Notes: a model not told the origin generated them from the sequence alone. A stretch of DNA of 64,000 bases from Gremmenia infestans (GCA_032629725.1 JAFEVB010000022.1:1922001-1986000); one strand, 5' to 3'; shown: positions 1 through 10,298, counted from the stretch's first letter. A program made the numbers and translations.

Positions 1-2333
1 AATCGAGTTGCCTGTTGCCAAATACTCACCCGTTCTGGCCATTGCTTTTGGATGGATTTTGATAGAGTCCTTCCGGCTCTCGCCCCCATCTATTCCAATT
101 TCAATACTGCCAGATCGCGACCACTGTGGCTTCCATTCCGTCTTCTCCTGCTGTGGAGCATAATTCGAATGAAATTCAATGGTTGGAATGCGTGATTTGT
201 GACCAAAGCTAGATGAATGTTTGCGAGAGGCTTTAGGAGCTGGTGTTTTAAAGTCCGTAGCGGACGGCCCATATGTGATGTCAAGCCCAAGTTCATAGAG
301 AGAACGAGATGGTTGCAGCAGCTTGGGAGCATCGATCTCGGGAAGAGGTGAGTACCAGTCAAAGGTCGTTTTTCTCACAGGTAAAGGAGGAAAAGAAACT
401 GGTTCTTCGAGCGTCCGAAATCTTGGTCGAGACTTTCTTTCCGGTCTAGCTTCATTTTGGGGCCCACTTTGAGACTGCAGTTTGTCAGTAGCTTCTTCAC
501 TCGGCTTTGATAACATAGACGTGCTGGCCCCTGGAGGCTTGGATGCTCGAGATTCAGGTGGAATCGGCTCATCTGGTTCGGATTCGGAAGGAGTGAAGTT
601 CATCTGAAGGTCTTTATGCATGGATCGGAATGACCATTCGCTGATAGATGCTGTGGCATTCTTGGGATCAAAGGCATCTCCTTTATCTGAAGCCATAGGA
701 TCCGAATATGAGGCATGCGGAGATTTGGTGCACTCCGCTTCTGTCAAAGAACTCTCACTCTGGGGTGAACCACCAGCCCCTTGCCAGATCACTTCGTGGG
801 TACTCTCTTGACTTTTATCTGAACCAGCCTGCGAGACTTTGCCACTTTTTGTCGCCTCAAGGTCGCCTAGCGGTCTTACGGGCACCACAAACGATCGCAT
901 TACTTTAATAGCCGAGACGGTAGAGCTTGAAGGAGGACTGTCAATTGGGACTAAGCCTGTCCTTGTCATGCTTAGTGATCTTGCGCCTTGAGAGCTCGGG
1001 CGTCTAGTTTTCCTGGTGCGAGTCCATCTGCGTCTGTCATGCCGATGTCGTTCATTGAGGTCGGCTTCAATTAACTCAGTGATGGAATCGATGTCCTGAC
1101 GTGTGATCAAATACGTAGCTGAAGGGTGCATCTGATATGAACCATGAGGAGACAGTATTCTCGGCGTAGTTTCACCTGTGTGACCGTGATCGGAAGTTGT
1201 TGCGTCAGGCATATCGTTCGCCCCGCTAGCTCTCCTCAAGGTGATGGAGGCTGGAATTGCAAGTTCGCTTTGAGTGAGTTCTCGCAATGTCAATCTGTGA
1301 CGGACTTTTCGGATAATGTCATGATCTATAGCTCCTCTCGGAGACGTCGAGCTTCGATGACGTCCTTTAAGGTTGATGGAAGAGACTTTAGAGCCATTCG
1401 AAATCAGACTAGGCGACTTCGCATTGTTGGTAGCTCCCGCAGGTAATACTGATAGCTTATGCATTGTATGGGCGCCGATTTCCACAGAGCTCCATCGTCG
1501 AGTCAGAATAGGTGATGCTGGGCTGGACTTATTTTGAGACAGAACCTTCCCAAATGCATCAATAGTACTTGCAGGAGTCTTTGAAGGGATATAATTCCCT
1601 ACTCGACCCAGACACAGGTTTTTGAACCCTTCAGAAGCCGTCGGAGAGACCTGGCATGTGATGCTGCCCCAGGGATCGGATTGCTTCTCATGTTGAAGGA
1701 TTCTTCGTTCATGGTGTCTGCAATGATACCTCCGACCGCGTCGCCTTTTGACTCCGTGCTCTTGGCAGTGTGGATCGGTATTCACCCGCCCTAACTTGTT
1801 GATCATCGTCAGACTAGTAGAGTCCCGTCTTCGTGGTTTGTAAGGTGGATTGTCATGATGGGGGTGAATCAACGCTGGAGAGAGATGTTCGCTTTCACTG
1901 TGACTGCATTGGCTTCGATCATCGGAGTAAAGAGAGCCACTGGATGCGCTTATATATGACGCCGGAGACAAGTTACCGGAAGGTGACGGGACTTGGGTAT
2001 GCCGCGGGGAGAAATAATTCGATTGTGGTTTTAATTGGGTTTGGCTCGGGGGAGGGATTTCGGTTGGGGGGGGGCTTGAATCTCCTGACTGTATGGAGTG
2101 GACACGATTCTCAACTGAGGGGGTGCAGAATGTGCTGACCGCACAACAGTGGGACGGCGTACATGATTCAACTGGGATCCTGACTGAGTAGGGAGAATGG
2201 TAGAGAGGTTCGCTGATGGTCGAATTTTAGTCACCGGCTCAGGGCTCAGACTCCGGCTCGTTGCGCTCTTTGGAGGCGAAGGTGCGAGGGTTTCGATTTG
2301 GGGGACAAGCGGAGGACTTTGTGTGATAGACAT
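1..2333 (-). CDS. Large low-complexity hypothetical protein, partial (runs off left edge), apparent frameshift
   Basis: I do not recognise this gene. Translation starts at ATG 2333-2331 (MSITQSPPLVPQ). The minus strand is open all the way to position 1, about 777 codons, if one frame change is allowed at a run of nine G (2066-2074; nine C on the coding strand). Without it the first frame stops at 2031-2033. Downstream of the C run the second frame has no stop for about 2 kb, so this is one gene and not two. The protein is rich in Ser, Pro, Arg and His, with a strongly basic stretch around 1010-1050 and no catalytic motif or membrane segment that I can see. A good splice donor (GTGAGT, complement of 24-29) suggests that the exon ends near position 30 and that more exons lie outside the window. 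An intron across the C run is a weaker alternative. Confidence 0.7.
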
Positions 2334-2551
2334 TTTAGGAGGATTGGTCAAGAGAAAGAAGAAGCATAACAATGTCTCCGAGTCGGGGCTCGGTGGAGGT
2401 TTAGGATGAGGATAAAGATGAAGATGAAGATTGGGAAAGAGAAGAGGTCGAAAGGAAAGAAGTTGTCCAAAGAAGAGGAAGTTGCGACTGTACAGCCAGC
2501 CGGTTGAATACGCCATGTTGGAGTTTAAAATGATGGGAAACAAATATCTCA

Positions 2552-3165
2552 AAACTTTGAGGATAGCAAGGCCCTTATAATATTGTTACATTGTGCTCAT
2601 TGCAGATAGTTCACATCTTTCATAATGATCCACACGTGACTATGATCAATGGACGACAACATGCGAGGGACGTAATTTATGAAACAAGGAGTATGGCGAA
2701 TGGAAGTAGTAAAGGGGTTTCTATTCTTAAAAAAAAATGGCTAAACCTGACCCCTTATGCCAATACTTCACGCAGAAGGACTGATGCAACCGTCTCAACA
2801 GAGATGCAGCTTACGAAAGATGTATGAATAGTTCTGACATACAGCACAATGGCATAAGATTAAGGTGGTATATAGAATGCCGTTCATGAGATAAATAGGC
2901 TGGTGATAGTGTGTCGAAGGAGTGTTCTTGGACTTGAGAAGTTGCGGCGGCAGAGATTGAAAAGCGAGATTTTGATTCGGTTTCAGAGTCTCCATCACGT
3001 GAGCCACTTTCTTTTTCACCTATATCCTTGCTGCATCTATGGTAGGTCTTAGAACTGGAAAAGCAAGTATGAAGAAACTCGACAACACATTGCTGTGAAG
3101 ACTTTATTATGCAAATACACAAGCTTCTGCTCGGGACTCACTTGTGTTTCCAAAAACGGCATGGA
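2552..3165. other. Intergenic, no supported gene
   Basis: This stretch is AT-rich and holds only short unsupported frames on both strands. It contains the upstream region of the long minus-strand gene. One minus-strand frame (about 2820-3120, Ser/Glu-rich) could be a later exon of the small ORF at 3166-3318, but no convincing splice chain ties them together. Confidence 0.4.
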
Positions 3166-3318
3166 TTAGGAAGGTTTACTCCCGAATTTGAAGCTTTCGG
3201 GATCTGTCAACAAGTCAAAGAAATCGACGGTTACAACGCTTCGCCATACGTCTTCTCGACGCCCTAGACTTGGTGCCCAGACCTTCAATATGAGACCTTT
3301 TCTGAGATGTCGAGACAT
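3166..3318 (-). CDS. Small ORF, 50 residues, hypothetical
   Basis: An ATG-to-stop frame of 51 codons starts at 3318 (MSRHLRKGLILKVWAP) and ends at TAA 3166-3168. The composition looks protein-like: mixed, not low complexity, with an amphipathic basic start. I recognise no family. It may be a first exon, since a GTAAAC donor lies just before the stop. It sits between the left-edge gene and the transketolase-like gene. Confidence is low because short frames of this length occur by chance. Confidence 0.25.
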   Translation of the reverse strand: MSRHLRKGLILKVWAPSLGRREDVWRSVVTVDFFDLLTDPESFKFGSKPS

Positions 3319-3915
3319 GATTTGATTCTAGAAGTACATGCTGACTGGTATATACTTGTTTATGATTTGGCCACCTGCCTTTTGTACAGTAGGAACTTCA
3401 TGGCTCAACCGATTCTTCCTCCCGCCCTTCCCCCTATTTACTTGCAATGCATTTAAGCAAAGTGAAAACCCCAGCCTTGACTACTTCGGTACATTATTAC
3501 CATTCAACATCAACTTACTACCTCAGTATGGCATGTATATGTTTCAAAGTCATATGACTAGCTAACTTACAATTCTACTACCACCAGCACCAATACCACT
3601 TTCAGTTCTGCGTGGATTTCGTTTTGTCTTTCACCTCCTACGATATCTGACCAGCCCAGCTACTCGTATACGGAGGGTATTTTCCCGTCAAGGCCGGGAC
3701 AATCAGCGAGTTTTTCCCCCACCACCCCCACCATGCTACGTCACATACTGCTTACTCATCCGTGTAAAGTACAACCACAACATCTGATTCTTTTTCTCAA
3801 CAACACCACAACCACACTCCCTCTTGGTATACACGTCTAAGGATACATATACAGACGAGCCTCTTCGCCAGGAATCCAATACTCTGTCTTACAATACACT
3901 CAGCCCCATTTCAAA
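3319..3915 (+). promoter_or_regulatory. Upstream/leader region of the transketolase-like gene
   Basis: No gene is supported here. The last 250 bases before the ATG at 3916 are pyrimidine-rich on the plus strand, with many CAACAACA and CCACCACC-like tracts. This is typical of a transcribed leader of a well-expressed filamentous-fungal gene. I see no clear TATA box. Confidence 0.4.
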
Positions 3916-5832
3916 ATGGCTAGCGCAACCGCAGACTTCGGCATTGATGTCTTTGCCAAATACAAGCCTATCGCCCTCGATCCCGCCAATCCCAAGCTAT
4001 CCGAACAGCAAAAAGCTGATCTTCTATCAAATATCGCCGTCCTCCGAGACACAATCGTCTACTTCACATCCTCCGGAGCAGCTCGCGGAGTAAGCGGTCA
4101 CACTGGTGGTCCATACGATACCATCCCCGAAGTATGCATCCTCGAGGCCTTCTTCCTACACTCCTCGGAGAAATTCATCCCCATTGTATACGATGAAGCC
4201 GGACACAGAGTCGCTACGCAGTATCTGCTGAGTGCTCTGCACAAACACATCCCATTCGAACATCTCCTGCATTACCGTGAGGCCAATTCCAAGTTACCGG
4301 GTCACCCCGAACTCGGCCTCACACCCGGCATCCAGTTCAGCTCTGGACGTCTCGGACATTTGTGGTCGTTTGTTAATGGTGTGGCCCTTGCGAACCCAGA
4401 TAAGACACTCTTCATGCTCGGTTCGGATGGTTCTCAACAAGAAGGAGATGATGCCGAGGCCGCTCGTCTTGCCGTGGCCCAGAACTTGAACGTCAAGATT
4501 ATTGTCGACGATAACGATGTTACGATCGCCGGACATCCTTCAGACTACATGAAGGGATACTCGTTGGCACAGACATTAAAGGGACATGGCTTGACGGTCT
4601 TTGAGACACCGGGAGAGGACGTTGACAAGCTCTATGCTTCTTTGTGCACCGCAGTCACACACAATGGACCTGCTGCTGTTATCTGCAAGAGGAAGATGGC
4701 TCCGGGAATCAAAGGTTTGGAAGGTAGTTGTCACGCCCACGATGTTATTCCCGTCAAGATTGCGACCGAATATCTCAAGGAGCGTGGTTACGACAAAGCT
4801 GTTGAGAAGCTCCAAGCCATCACGCCCAACTCCCTCGCCTATCTCTACACCGGCTCTACCCAGGAGAAGACCGCCAACCGTGTCGTTTTCGGTGAAGCCG
4901 TCGTCTCAGTTCTAGAAGGCCTTTCAAAGGAGGAAGCCCGCGATCGTGTCCGCGTAATCGACTCGGACCTTGAGGGCTCAACCGGATTAAGTGTAATCCA
5001 CAAGCAGCGCCCTGAAGTGTTCCTCTCTTCCGGAATCATGGAGCGAGGCAACTTTTCTGCAGCAGCCGGTTTTGGCTCTACCAAGGACAGACAGGGAGTC
5101 TTCTCCACATTCTCTGCCTTCCTCGAGATGATCATCTCGGAAATTACCATGGCTCGCCTTAACCTCGCAAACGTCCTGTGTCATTTCTCCCACTCCGGTG
5201 TTGACGAGATGGCAGACAACACCTGCCATTTCGGCCTTAATACCTTCTTTGCTGATAATGGCCTGATCGATGGCGATACGACCAGACTTTACTTCCCTGC
5301 GGATGCAAACCAGATGCGTGCCACTGTTGCCAAGGTTTTCTGGGACCAAGGTATTAGACTAGTCATCTCAACCCGTGCCAAGGTTCCCTTGATTTTGAAG
5401 GAGAAGAGCGAAGAGCCATTCTACGGCAAAGGATATGAGTTCGCCCCCGGCAAAGACGAGTTTATCCGCACCGGAACCGCAGGATACGTCGTTACGTTCG
5501 GCGAGATGGTGTACCGCGCCGTCGACGCTGTCGATCGTCTGCGTTCCGAAGGGTTGGACGTTGGTCTTATCAACAAGTCCACGCTGAATGTTGTTGACGA
5601 GGAAGCGATGCGGAAATGGGGTTCTACGGGCTTTGTTTTGGTACTAGAGAGTTTGAACCAGAAGACTGGACTAGGGAGTAAGCTGGGCACGTGGCTCTTG
5701 GAACGACAATTGACGCCCAAGTACAAGTATATTGGCACGACAAAGGAAGGATGCGGTGGTCTTGGGGAGCAGATTTTCCACCAGGGATTGGACCCACAGA
5801 GCGTTATCAAGGCCGTTAGAAGCTTGCAGTGA
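3916..5832 (+). CDS. Transketolase-like thiamine diphosphate enzyme
   Basis: Single-exon protein of 638 residues. The order of parts matches transketolase-type enzymes: a Gly-His turn (GHTGGP, residues 61-66, where transketolase has GHPG), the thiamine diphosphate/Mg motif GSDGSQQEG (169-177) followed about 25 residues later by DDND (198-201), a central pyrimidine-type domain (about 310-490) and a C-terminal domain. It probably moves a two-carbon unit between sugar phosphates, or between a sugar phosphate and an aldehyde as in dihydroxyacetone synthases. It is shorter than ordinary transketolase (about 670-690) and its motifs are divergent, so this is probably the fungal transketolase-like side family and not the housekeeping TKL1. 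There is no targeting signal and it is likely cytosolic. The start follows a CAAA-type context (TTTCAAAATGG). Confidence 0.85.
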   Translation: MASATADFGIDVFAKYKPIALDPANPKLSEQQKADLLSNIAVLRDTIVYFTSSGAARGVSGHTGGPYDTIPEVCILEAFFLHSSEKFIPIVYDEAGHRVATQYLLSALHKHIPFEHLLHYREANSKLPGHPELGLTPGIQFSSGRLGHLWSFVNGVALANPDKTLFMLGSDGSQQEGDDAEAARLAVAQNLNVKIIVDDNDVTIAGHPSDYMKGYSLAQTLKGHGLTVFETPGEDVDKLYASLCTAVTHNGPAAVICKRKMAPGIKGLEGSCHAHDVIPVKIATEYLKERGYDKAVEKLQAITPNSLAYLYTGSTQEKTANRVVFGEAVVSVLEGLSKEEARDRVRVIDSDLEGSTGLSVIHKQRPEVFLSSGIMERGNFSAAAGFGSTKDRQGVFSTFSAFLEMIISEITMARLNLANVLCHFSHSGVDEMADNTCHFGLNTFFADNGLIDGDTTRLYFPADANQMRATVAKVFWDQGIRLVISTRAKVPLILKEKSEEPFYGKGYEFAPGKDEFIRTGTAGYVVTFGEMVYRAVDAVDRLRSEGLDVGLINKSTLNVVDEEAMRKWGSTGFVLVLESLNQKTGLGSKLGTWLLERQLTPKYKYIGTTKEGCGGLGEQIFHQGLDPQSVIKAVRSLQ

Positions 5833-5938
5833 TATCTTAGATAGTTAAATCATACCTCGTAGATCGATCGAATGAATACCAATTTCGTTTCAAAACCAAA
5901 ACCTACCTACACTCATTCCATACACACAATCCATCCCA

Positions 5939-7501
5939 TTACCCAATAAGCACCCTCCACTTCTTAACAAACCACGCCCTCGCTTCCCAACTCCCCGCCT
6001 CCCACGGCACGCCCCCACGCTCCCGTCTAAACACCATACCGTCCATGAAAATATCTCGCTTTAGCTCCCATGGATCTACGATCCCTCCATGCATGCTACC
6101 CAGCACGATTGCTTTATCCCGGAATACGGGGAAGGGCAGGAGGTCCAGATACGGGGGGTGGGCGATAAGGACTTGGCTTGGTGTTGGGCGGAGGTCGGGG
6201 GGGATGTTGGGGTTGCTGGGCTAGGGGGTTGTTAGTGTAGGTGTTTTAGGTGGATGTTTTGGGGAAGGAGTGAGAAGGGGTATCAAAGTGCGGTATTATT
6301 CGTCTGGGCAGAGCAAAAGAAACTTGCATATTCTGTTTACATTTACTTACCAGAATGGCCTGTGGATCCGAGGAAGCAGTTACCGAGGGATTATAAAAGG
6401 GAGACTTATGCAGCAGCAGGTCTCGCGGTGAGAGGTTGATGCAAGGCAGGTTGTGGAAGTAGGCGTGCAGGGTCGAGGTGAAGGTTGTTTGGATGTAGTT
6501 TAGGTAGGCGGAGGGGACGGGTGGGGTGGAGGGCGTGATGGGGAGTGGGTGGCCGTAGAGGAATGCTGAAGTTGCTGTTATGAGGTCTTGGAGGAGGGGG
6601 GCTGCAGCTGGGGCGAATATTGGGGACTCGGGAACTAGTGGGGTGGTGGTGGTGGTGGTTATGGTTGTAGTTATGGTTGTGGATTCTGATACGGGAGAGT
6701 TGGAATCCAGAGGGGGGTATTGAGTTGAGTTTAAAAGTCCGCGCGGGGATGTGTAAAAGCTTAGTGCTGTGGCATCCATAGAGGTAGCCCATATTGAGTA
6801 GTTGGATACCGGTAGGGAGAATTGTTTGGACGTTGAAAGGTCAAAGAACCTTGGTGCTAAAACACCATTGACTGATCCTACCTCGTTGGAATTGATAGCC
6901 ATGCATGGGTCCTGGAATACGGCGCCATTGTAGCTGGGAGGATTGACCAACATGCCATCCAAAGACGTAGAGGCCAAGGAGAGAGACAGGCCTTCATCTC
7001 CATTGAAGTCATCGCTTGGGAATAGCTCAGGGGTCATCCAATCGAGATCCAATGATATCGACGGCGAGGAGTCAGATTGTAATTCAAGCTCATTGAACAA
7101 CGGGACCACGTTTCCCCGCGTCTGAGAGATCTCCGTTGTTGCATCTCCAGTAGAGTTAATAGCACTCTCACTAGCACTCAGCAGTATTCTTTGAGGCTTT
7201 AGGGGCCTCGGCTGATTCTGCTTTATTGGTGCATGACGCTTGGTTCCCCGACTCTGAACGCGGTCTTTTTGTCTCTGGCCTGTGATGTGACATTGAGTTA
7301 ATCATCTGACATTCTTATCTCCTATACCGTGGAACGTGGAACGTGGAACGTGGAACGTGGAACGTGGAACGTGGAACGTGGAGCCAACTCACGATATAGT
7401 TGTTGCGAAATACGATTCTGCTCCTTTCGAGCTTCGGTAATGATACGCTTTCGTCGCCCGCTGGAACTAGCCTCTCTTCGTTCATGATCAGGTTTGGTCA
7501 T
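5939..7501 (-). CDS. bZIP transcription factor with DUF3425-type C-terminal domain
   Basis: Three exons: 7393-7501, 6351-7279 and 5939-6220, joined in frame to 439 residues. Exon 1 and the start of exon 2 together encode the basic region (RRKR..., then QNRISQQLYRQRQKDRV, about residues 17-45), which carries the fungal N-R-x-x-Q-Q-x-Y-R pattern. The first intron splits this DNA-binding helix at the Arg codon. The middle is Ser/Thr-rich and likely disordered. Exon 3 carries the DUF3425 signature, LRPTPSQ followed by HPPYLDLLPFPVFRDK, ending a few residues after a conserved Trp-rich stretch. A stand-alone reading of the middle exon would miss both defining domains. The role is nuclear sequence-specific DNA binding, targets unknown. 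It is divergent from the NmrA-like gene (about 520 bp apart). Confidence 0.85.
7329..7382. repeat. 7-bp minisatellite (ACGTGGA) in bZIP intron 1
   Basis: The plus strand shows eight GTGGA cores spaced exactly 7 bp apart, and each junction contains ACGT. It fills about half of the 113-nt first intron of the bZIP gene (7280-7392) and ends just short of the donor. A period of 7 would shift frame in an exon, so it agrees with the intron call. Confidence 0.9.
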
Positions 7502-8020
7502 TATTGTTACACGTCCACGTCTTTCACCTGGTATAGGTTCGATCGATTATAGTAAGGTAGATTTGTGCAGGTAAGCCATATCCATACAAGTGTACTTGAT
7601 TTAGAAATTGTATGTAAAGACTGTCGTCGTTGCGTGGAGGGGCTTCTGGCTTACGCTTCGTCGGCCAATCGGGCGGTGTTACGGAGTTAAGAGTGGATGT
7701 ATTGGCAGAAAACCTTCATAAGCCACATCCAAAAACAACTGCAGGTAGTAAAGTTCAACGTTATAATTCCAAGCATGGACCGGTAAGCAATTTGTTTAGG
7801 AGAACGTCTCTAGTTATATACAAACGGACCTAGGAGTTAAGTGAACCCCGTTCAAGATATCTGTTCAAGGGGGTGATATAAGGTGCCGGAGCTCTTCCTA
7901 AATCTCTCCCATAATCTCGTCATTTATTCATCATACTCCATTCTTAAAGAAAGACCTCTACAGACCCGCAAGTATTCTCAATCTCAATCCTGAAATTTCC
8001 ACCCACTACAACATCTCATT
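7502..8020. promoter_or_regulatory. Divergent promoter between bZIP and NmrA-like genes
   Basis: About 520 bp separates the two start codons. On the NmrA side, a GATATAAG box at about 7874-7882 lies about 140 bp before the ATG and is followed by a CT-rich leader. No ORF here is supported; the 67-codon plus-strand frame at 7630 lacks family likeness. Confidence 0.45.
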
Positions 8021-9052
8021 ATGGCCACTCAAAAGAAGATCATCGTAGTTGTTGGTGCCACCGGAAACCAAGGCTCCTCAGTAGCCCACACTTTCCTCAA
8101 TCTCCCCTCATGGCACGTCCGTTGCATGACCCGCAACCCTACATCCCCCACCTCGCAAGCACTCGCTGCTCTAGGTGCTGAAATCGTACAAGCCGATTTC
8201 GAGGACCCCGGCTCCCTATCCAAAGCCTTCTCCCACGCAAACGCCATCTTCGTGAACACCGATTTCTGGGCCGTGTATGGAGCCACGAACAAGGAACTCG
8301 CCGGGCAAGAAAATGCTGCGGAAAGAGCCGGGGAAATAGCATTCGAGAAAGAAGTCTTGTGGGGGAAGAACGCCGCGCACGCAGCAGCTGCTGTGCCATC
8401 GCTAGAGCGCTACGTTTATTCCACTCTGCCTAGCATCCGGAAGGGCAGCAATGGAAAATACGGCTCTCATCACAACGAGACCAAACCAACGATTGTCGAG
8501 TACATTGTAAAAGAGGAACCCGAGTTGGCTAAAAAGACGTCTTTCATTTACCTGGGCGCTTACACTACCAATCTATTCATCGCCGGTCCGCGATTCGATG
8601 CCGAGAGCGGGAAATTCAACTTCATTGTGGCTTTTAGAAAAGAGGCCAAGGTACCAATTATCGATCCCGTGAATTCAACAGGTCCATTTGTGCGTGCGTT
8701 GATCGAGGACGAGGATGCGGGTACGCACTTGCTGGCTTACGACAGCTACCTGACGGCTGGGGAAATCGTAAAGCTGTGGTCCAAAACGAGTGGGGTGGAA
8801 GCAGAATTCGTGCCAGTGACTACGACCTTTTTGCATGAGAAATTTGGGATTCCTAAGGAAGTGTTGGCTGCGCCGGAAACGATGAGTGAGTTTGGGTATA
8901 TGAGTGGAGTTGAGAAGTTTATTGAACCGCCCCAGTTGAAAAAGAGGGGACTTACTAAGTCCTATGAAGATTGGTTGAAGGGGAGAAATTGGAAGGAGGT
9001 GCTGGAATCCATCAAGTCTTCTGCGATGCCTTCTTTTAAAGCTGTGGAGTAG
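8021..9052 (+). CDS. NmrA-like NAD(P)-binding protein
   Basis: Single exon, 343 residues. The N-terminus has the Rossmann dinucleotide motif GATGNQGSS (12-20) of the NmrA/isoflavone-reductase-like atypical short-chain dehydrogenases, followed by strand-helix repeats (RCMTRNP, then ADFEDPGSL) as in NmrA. The later part (about 190-330) fits the NmrA substrate/partner domain. Known members sense the NAD(P) redox state and bind transcription factors, as NmrA binds GATA factor AreA; others are small-molecule reductases. I cannot tell which applies. The divergent bZIP neighbour makes a regulator-partner role possible but unproven. Confidence 0.85.
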   Translation: MATQKKIIVVVGATGNQGSSVAHTFLNLPSWHVRCMTRNPTSPTSQALAALGAEIVQADFEDPGSLSKAFSHANAIFVNTDFWAVYGATNKELAGQENAAERAGEIAFEKEVLWGKNAAHAAAAVPSLERYVYSTLPSIRKGSNGKYGSHHNETKPTIVEYIVKEEPELAKKTSFIYLGAYTTNLFIAGPRFDAESGKFNFIVAFRKEAKVPIIDPVNSTGPFVRALIEDEDAGTHLLAYDSYLTAGEIVKLWSKTSGVEAEFVPVTTTFLHEKFGIPKEVLAAPETMSEFGYMSGVEKFIEPPQLKKRGLTKSYEDWLKGRNWKEVLESIKSSAMPSFKAVE

Positions 9053-9658
9053 GAAGTCGGAACTGGGCTATTATGTAGCGATACAATGTTTGAACGTCAA
9101 GTAGCTTGAGTGTGTTATTATTACATGAGAGCAGGTCTCTCAAATCAACGTTAGATAGATACTATTACCTTCGTCTCTACCCGATCTACTTGTTATCTGA
9201 TACGGTGATTACAAGAGAATAAAAAGAAAAGCAAGAGGGATTTGAAATGGCGAGAAGCCAACCAGTTTCCATAATTCTCTAAAGGTTGCTGAGCTCCTCA
9301 GTGAGCCTATGCTCAAGTTAAATGGAACCACATGGAAGTGAAGTCCAAAGCACCCCCGCTTGGGGACCACCAGATTTATATGCACGCAGGATGCCAACTC
9401 GATCAAGATAATGGCCCACATAGCCAAAAAGCCTACAAGTGGCTGCGTTAGATGTAGTCCCTAATAGTCTCAGTCTAACCAATCGGAAGTTTGTCCAACT
9501 GAGCATGCCTTGTTGACTATGGTCAATTGACTATGCAACAAACCACACATCTTTTCTCACACTCATTTGAATTCAGCCCATTTTAAACCCCCTATAGAGG
9601 TTTACGGTCTTCCCTTCCCTATAAGAAAACCGCCAATTATGGATCGCTAATATAAAAT

Positions 9659-9725
9659 AGCGGCACTTGTTCTCATCGATTTTTAATGTCCCACGCCACC
9701 TGGCACATTATAAATCGGTGCCGCT
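9659..9725. repeat. Imperfect inverted repeat (hairpin)
   Basis: AGCGGCAC (9659-9666) is the exact reverse complement of GTGCCGCT (9718-9725). Inside it, CGATTTTTAATGT (about 9677-9689) pairs with ACATTATAAATCG (about 9705-9717) with one mismatch. A bulge of about 10 nt lies on the left arm and a GC-rich loop of about 15 nt caps it. It could be a MITE relic or a folded non-coding structure. Confidence 0.6.
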
Positions 9726-10201
9726 TTTCTATCTACCGCGAGATATGTTCTTTTTACGGAGACGGCCGTAAGACACTATAGAAGTTAAGACCTCCTAGCT
9801 GGGAAGATGAGCTGCTGGTATTGTTTTCATATGCTGATAGAAAGAGTTGGTCGATTAATGTCCCAGCTCGATGGAGAATTAACCACATCTGTAGATATCA
9901 ATTTCCAGTGCGGAGAAAGGACCTCTTAGTATGTTCCGCATTCAAGACGGATTTATGCAACGCTGATGACCACAGCCATATAAAAGTCAGGGGTTCTCGC
10001 TTATCTATAGTACCCGTCAGCCGTCCCCGTTGAAGTGGCATGAAAAGTCTGCAGGTAAGAAAAAAAACATTTGCAGGATACCGGACGTATAGTACCTTGA
10101 GATATACCCGCAAAAGTTATACAGAAACTAAAGATAAATGTTCTTTTGTTCCGATGTCAACACCAGAATGAAAAACATAGCACAAGATAGCCTGGATTGA
10201 C

Positions 10202-10206
10202 AAAAA
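10202..10206 (-). terminator. RNA polymerase III terminator for the tRNA
   Basis: Five A on the plus strand give TTTTT on the tRNA strand, three bases after the discriminator base (position 10209). Confidence 0.75.
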
Positions 10207-10209
10207 GAT

Positions 10210-10298
10210 GGAGACTGGGGGAATTGAACCCCCGACCCCTCACAAGCTACACTGTGGAAGTGTGCGAAGCGAGTATCATACCCCTAGACCAAGTCCCC
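10210..10298 (-). tRNA. tRNA with 18-nt intron; proline-type body, anticodon reads CGC (Ala)
   Basis: The 89-nt gene folds as a tRNA. The acceptor stem is GGGGACT with AGTCTCC, the D arm is GTCTAGGGGTATGATA, the anticodon stem CTCGC pairs with GTGAG, and the T arm is GGGGG-TTCAATT-CCCCC. With the canonical intron site after base 37, the intron is 10245-10262 and the anticodon is CGC (complement of 10264-10266). The body closely resembles eukaryotic tRNA-Pro (same D arm and anticodon-stem sequence), but Pro genes read NGG. The acceptor stem has a G3:U70 wobble pair and A73, the known alanine identity elements. I therefore call it tRNA-Ala(CGC) of proline-like ancestry. If the intron were placed unusually, the isotype would change. 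The terminator follows at once. Confidence 0.75.

Larger units (their letters stand above)
9053..10209. other. Intergenic, no gene; contains an imperfect hairpin
   Basis: No coding frame here is convincing. The stretch holds an inverted repeat at 9659-9725 (listed separately) and the 3' flank of the tRNA. Scattered AT-rich sequence could be relic repeat DNA, but I cannot identify an element. Confidence 0.4.

Noticed and set aside
6246..7109. Bestowing a separate 287-residue gene on the middle bZIP exon
   Set aside because: It starts at GTG, reads into the second intron, and lacks both the basic region and DUF3425 that splicing supplies.
10210..10298. Reading the 89-nt tRNA as a class II (Leu/Ser) tRNA with a long variable arm
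   Set aside because: The anticodon stem closes only if an 18-nt intron is removed; the variable loop is then the normal five bases.
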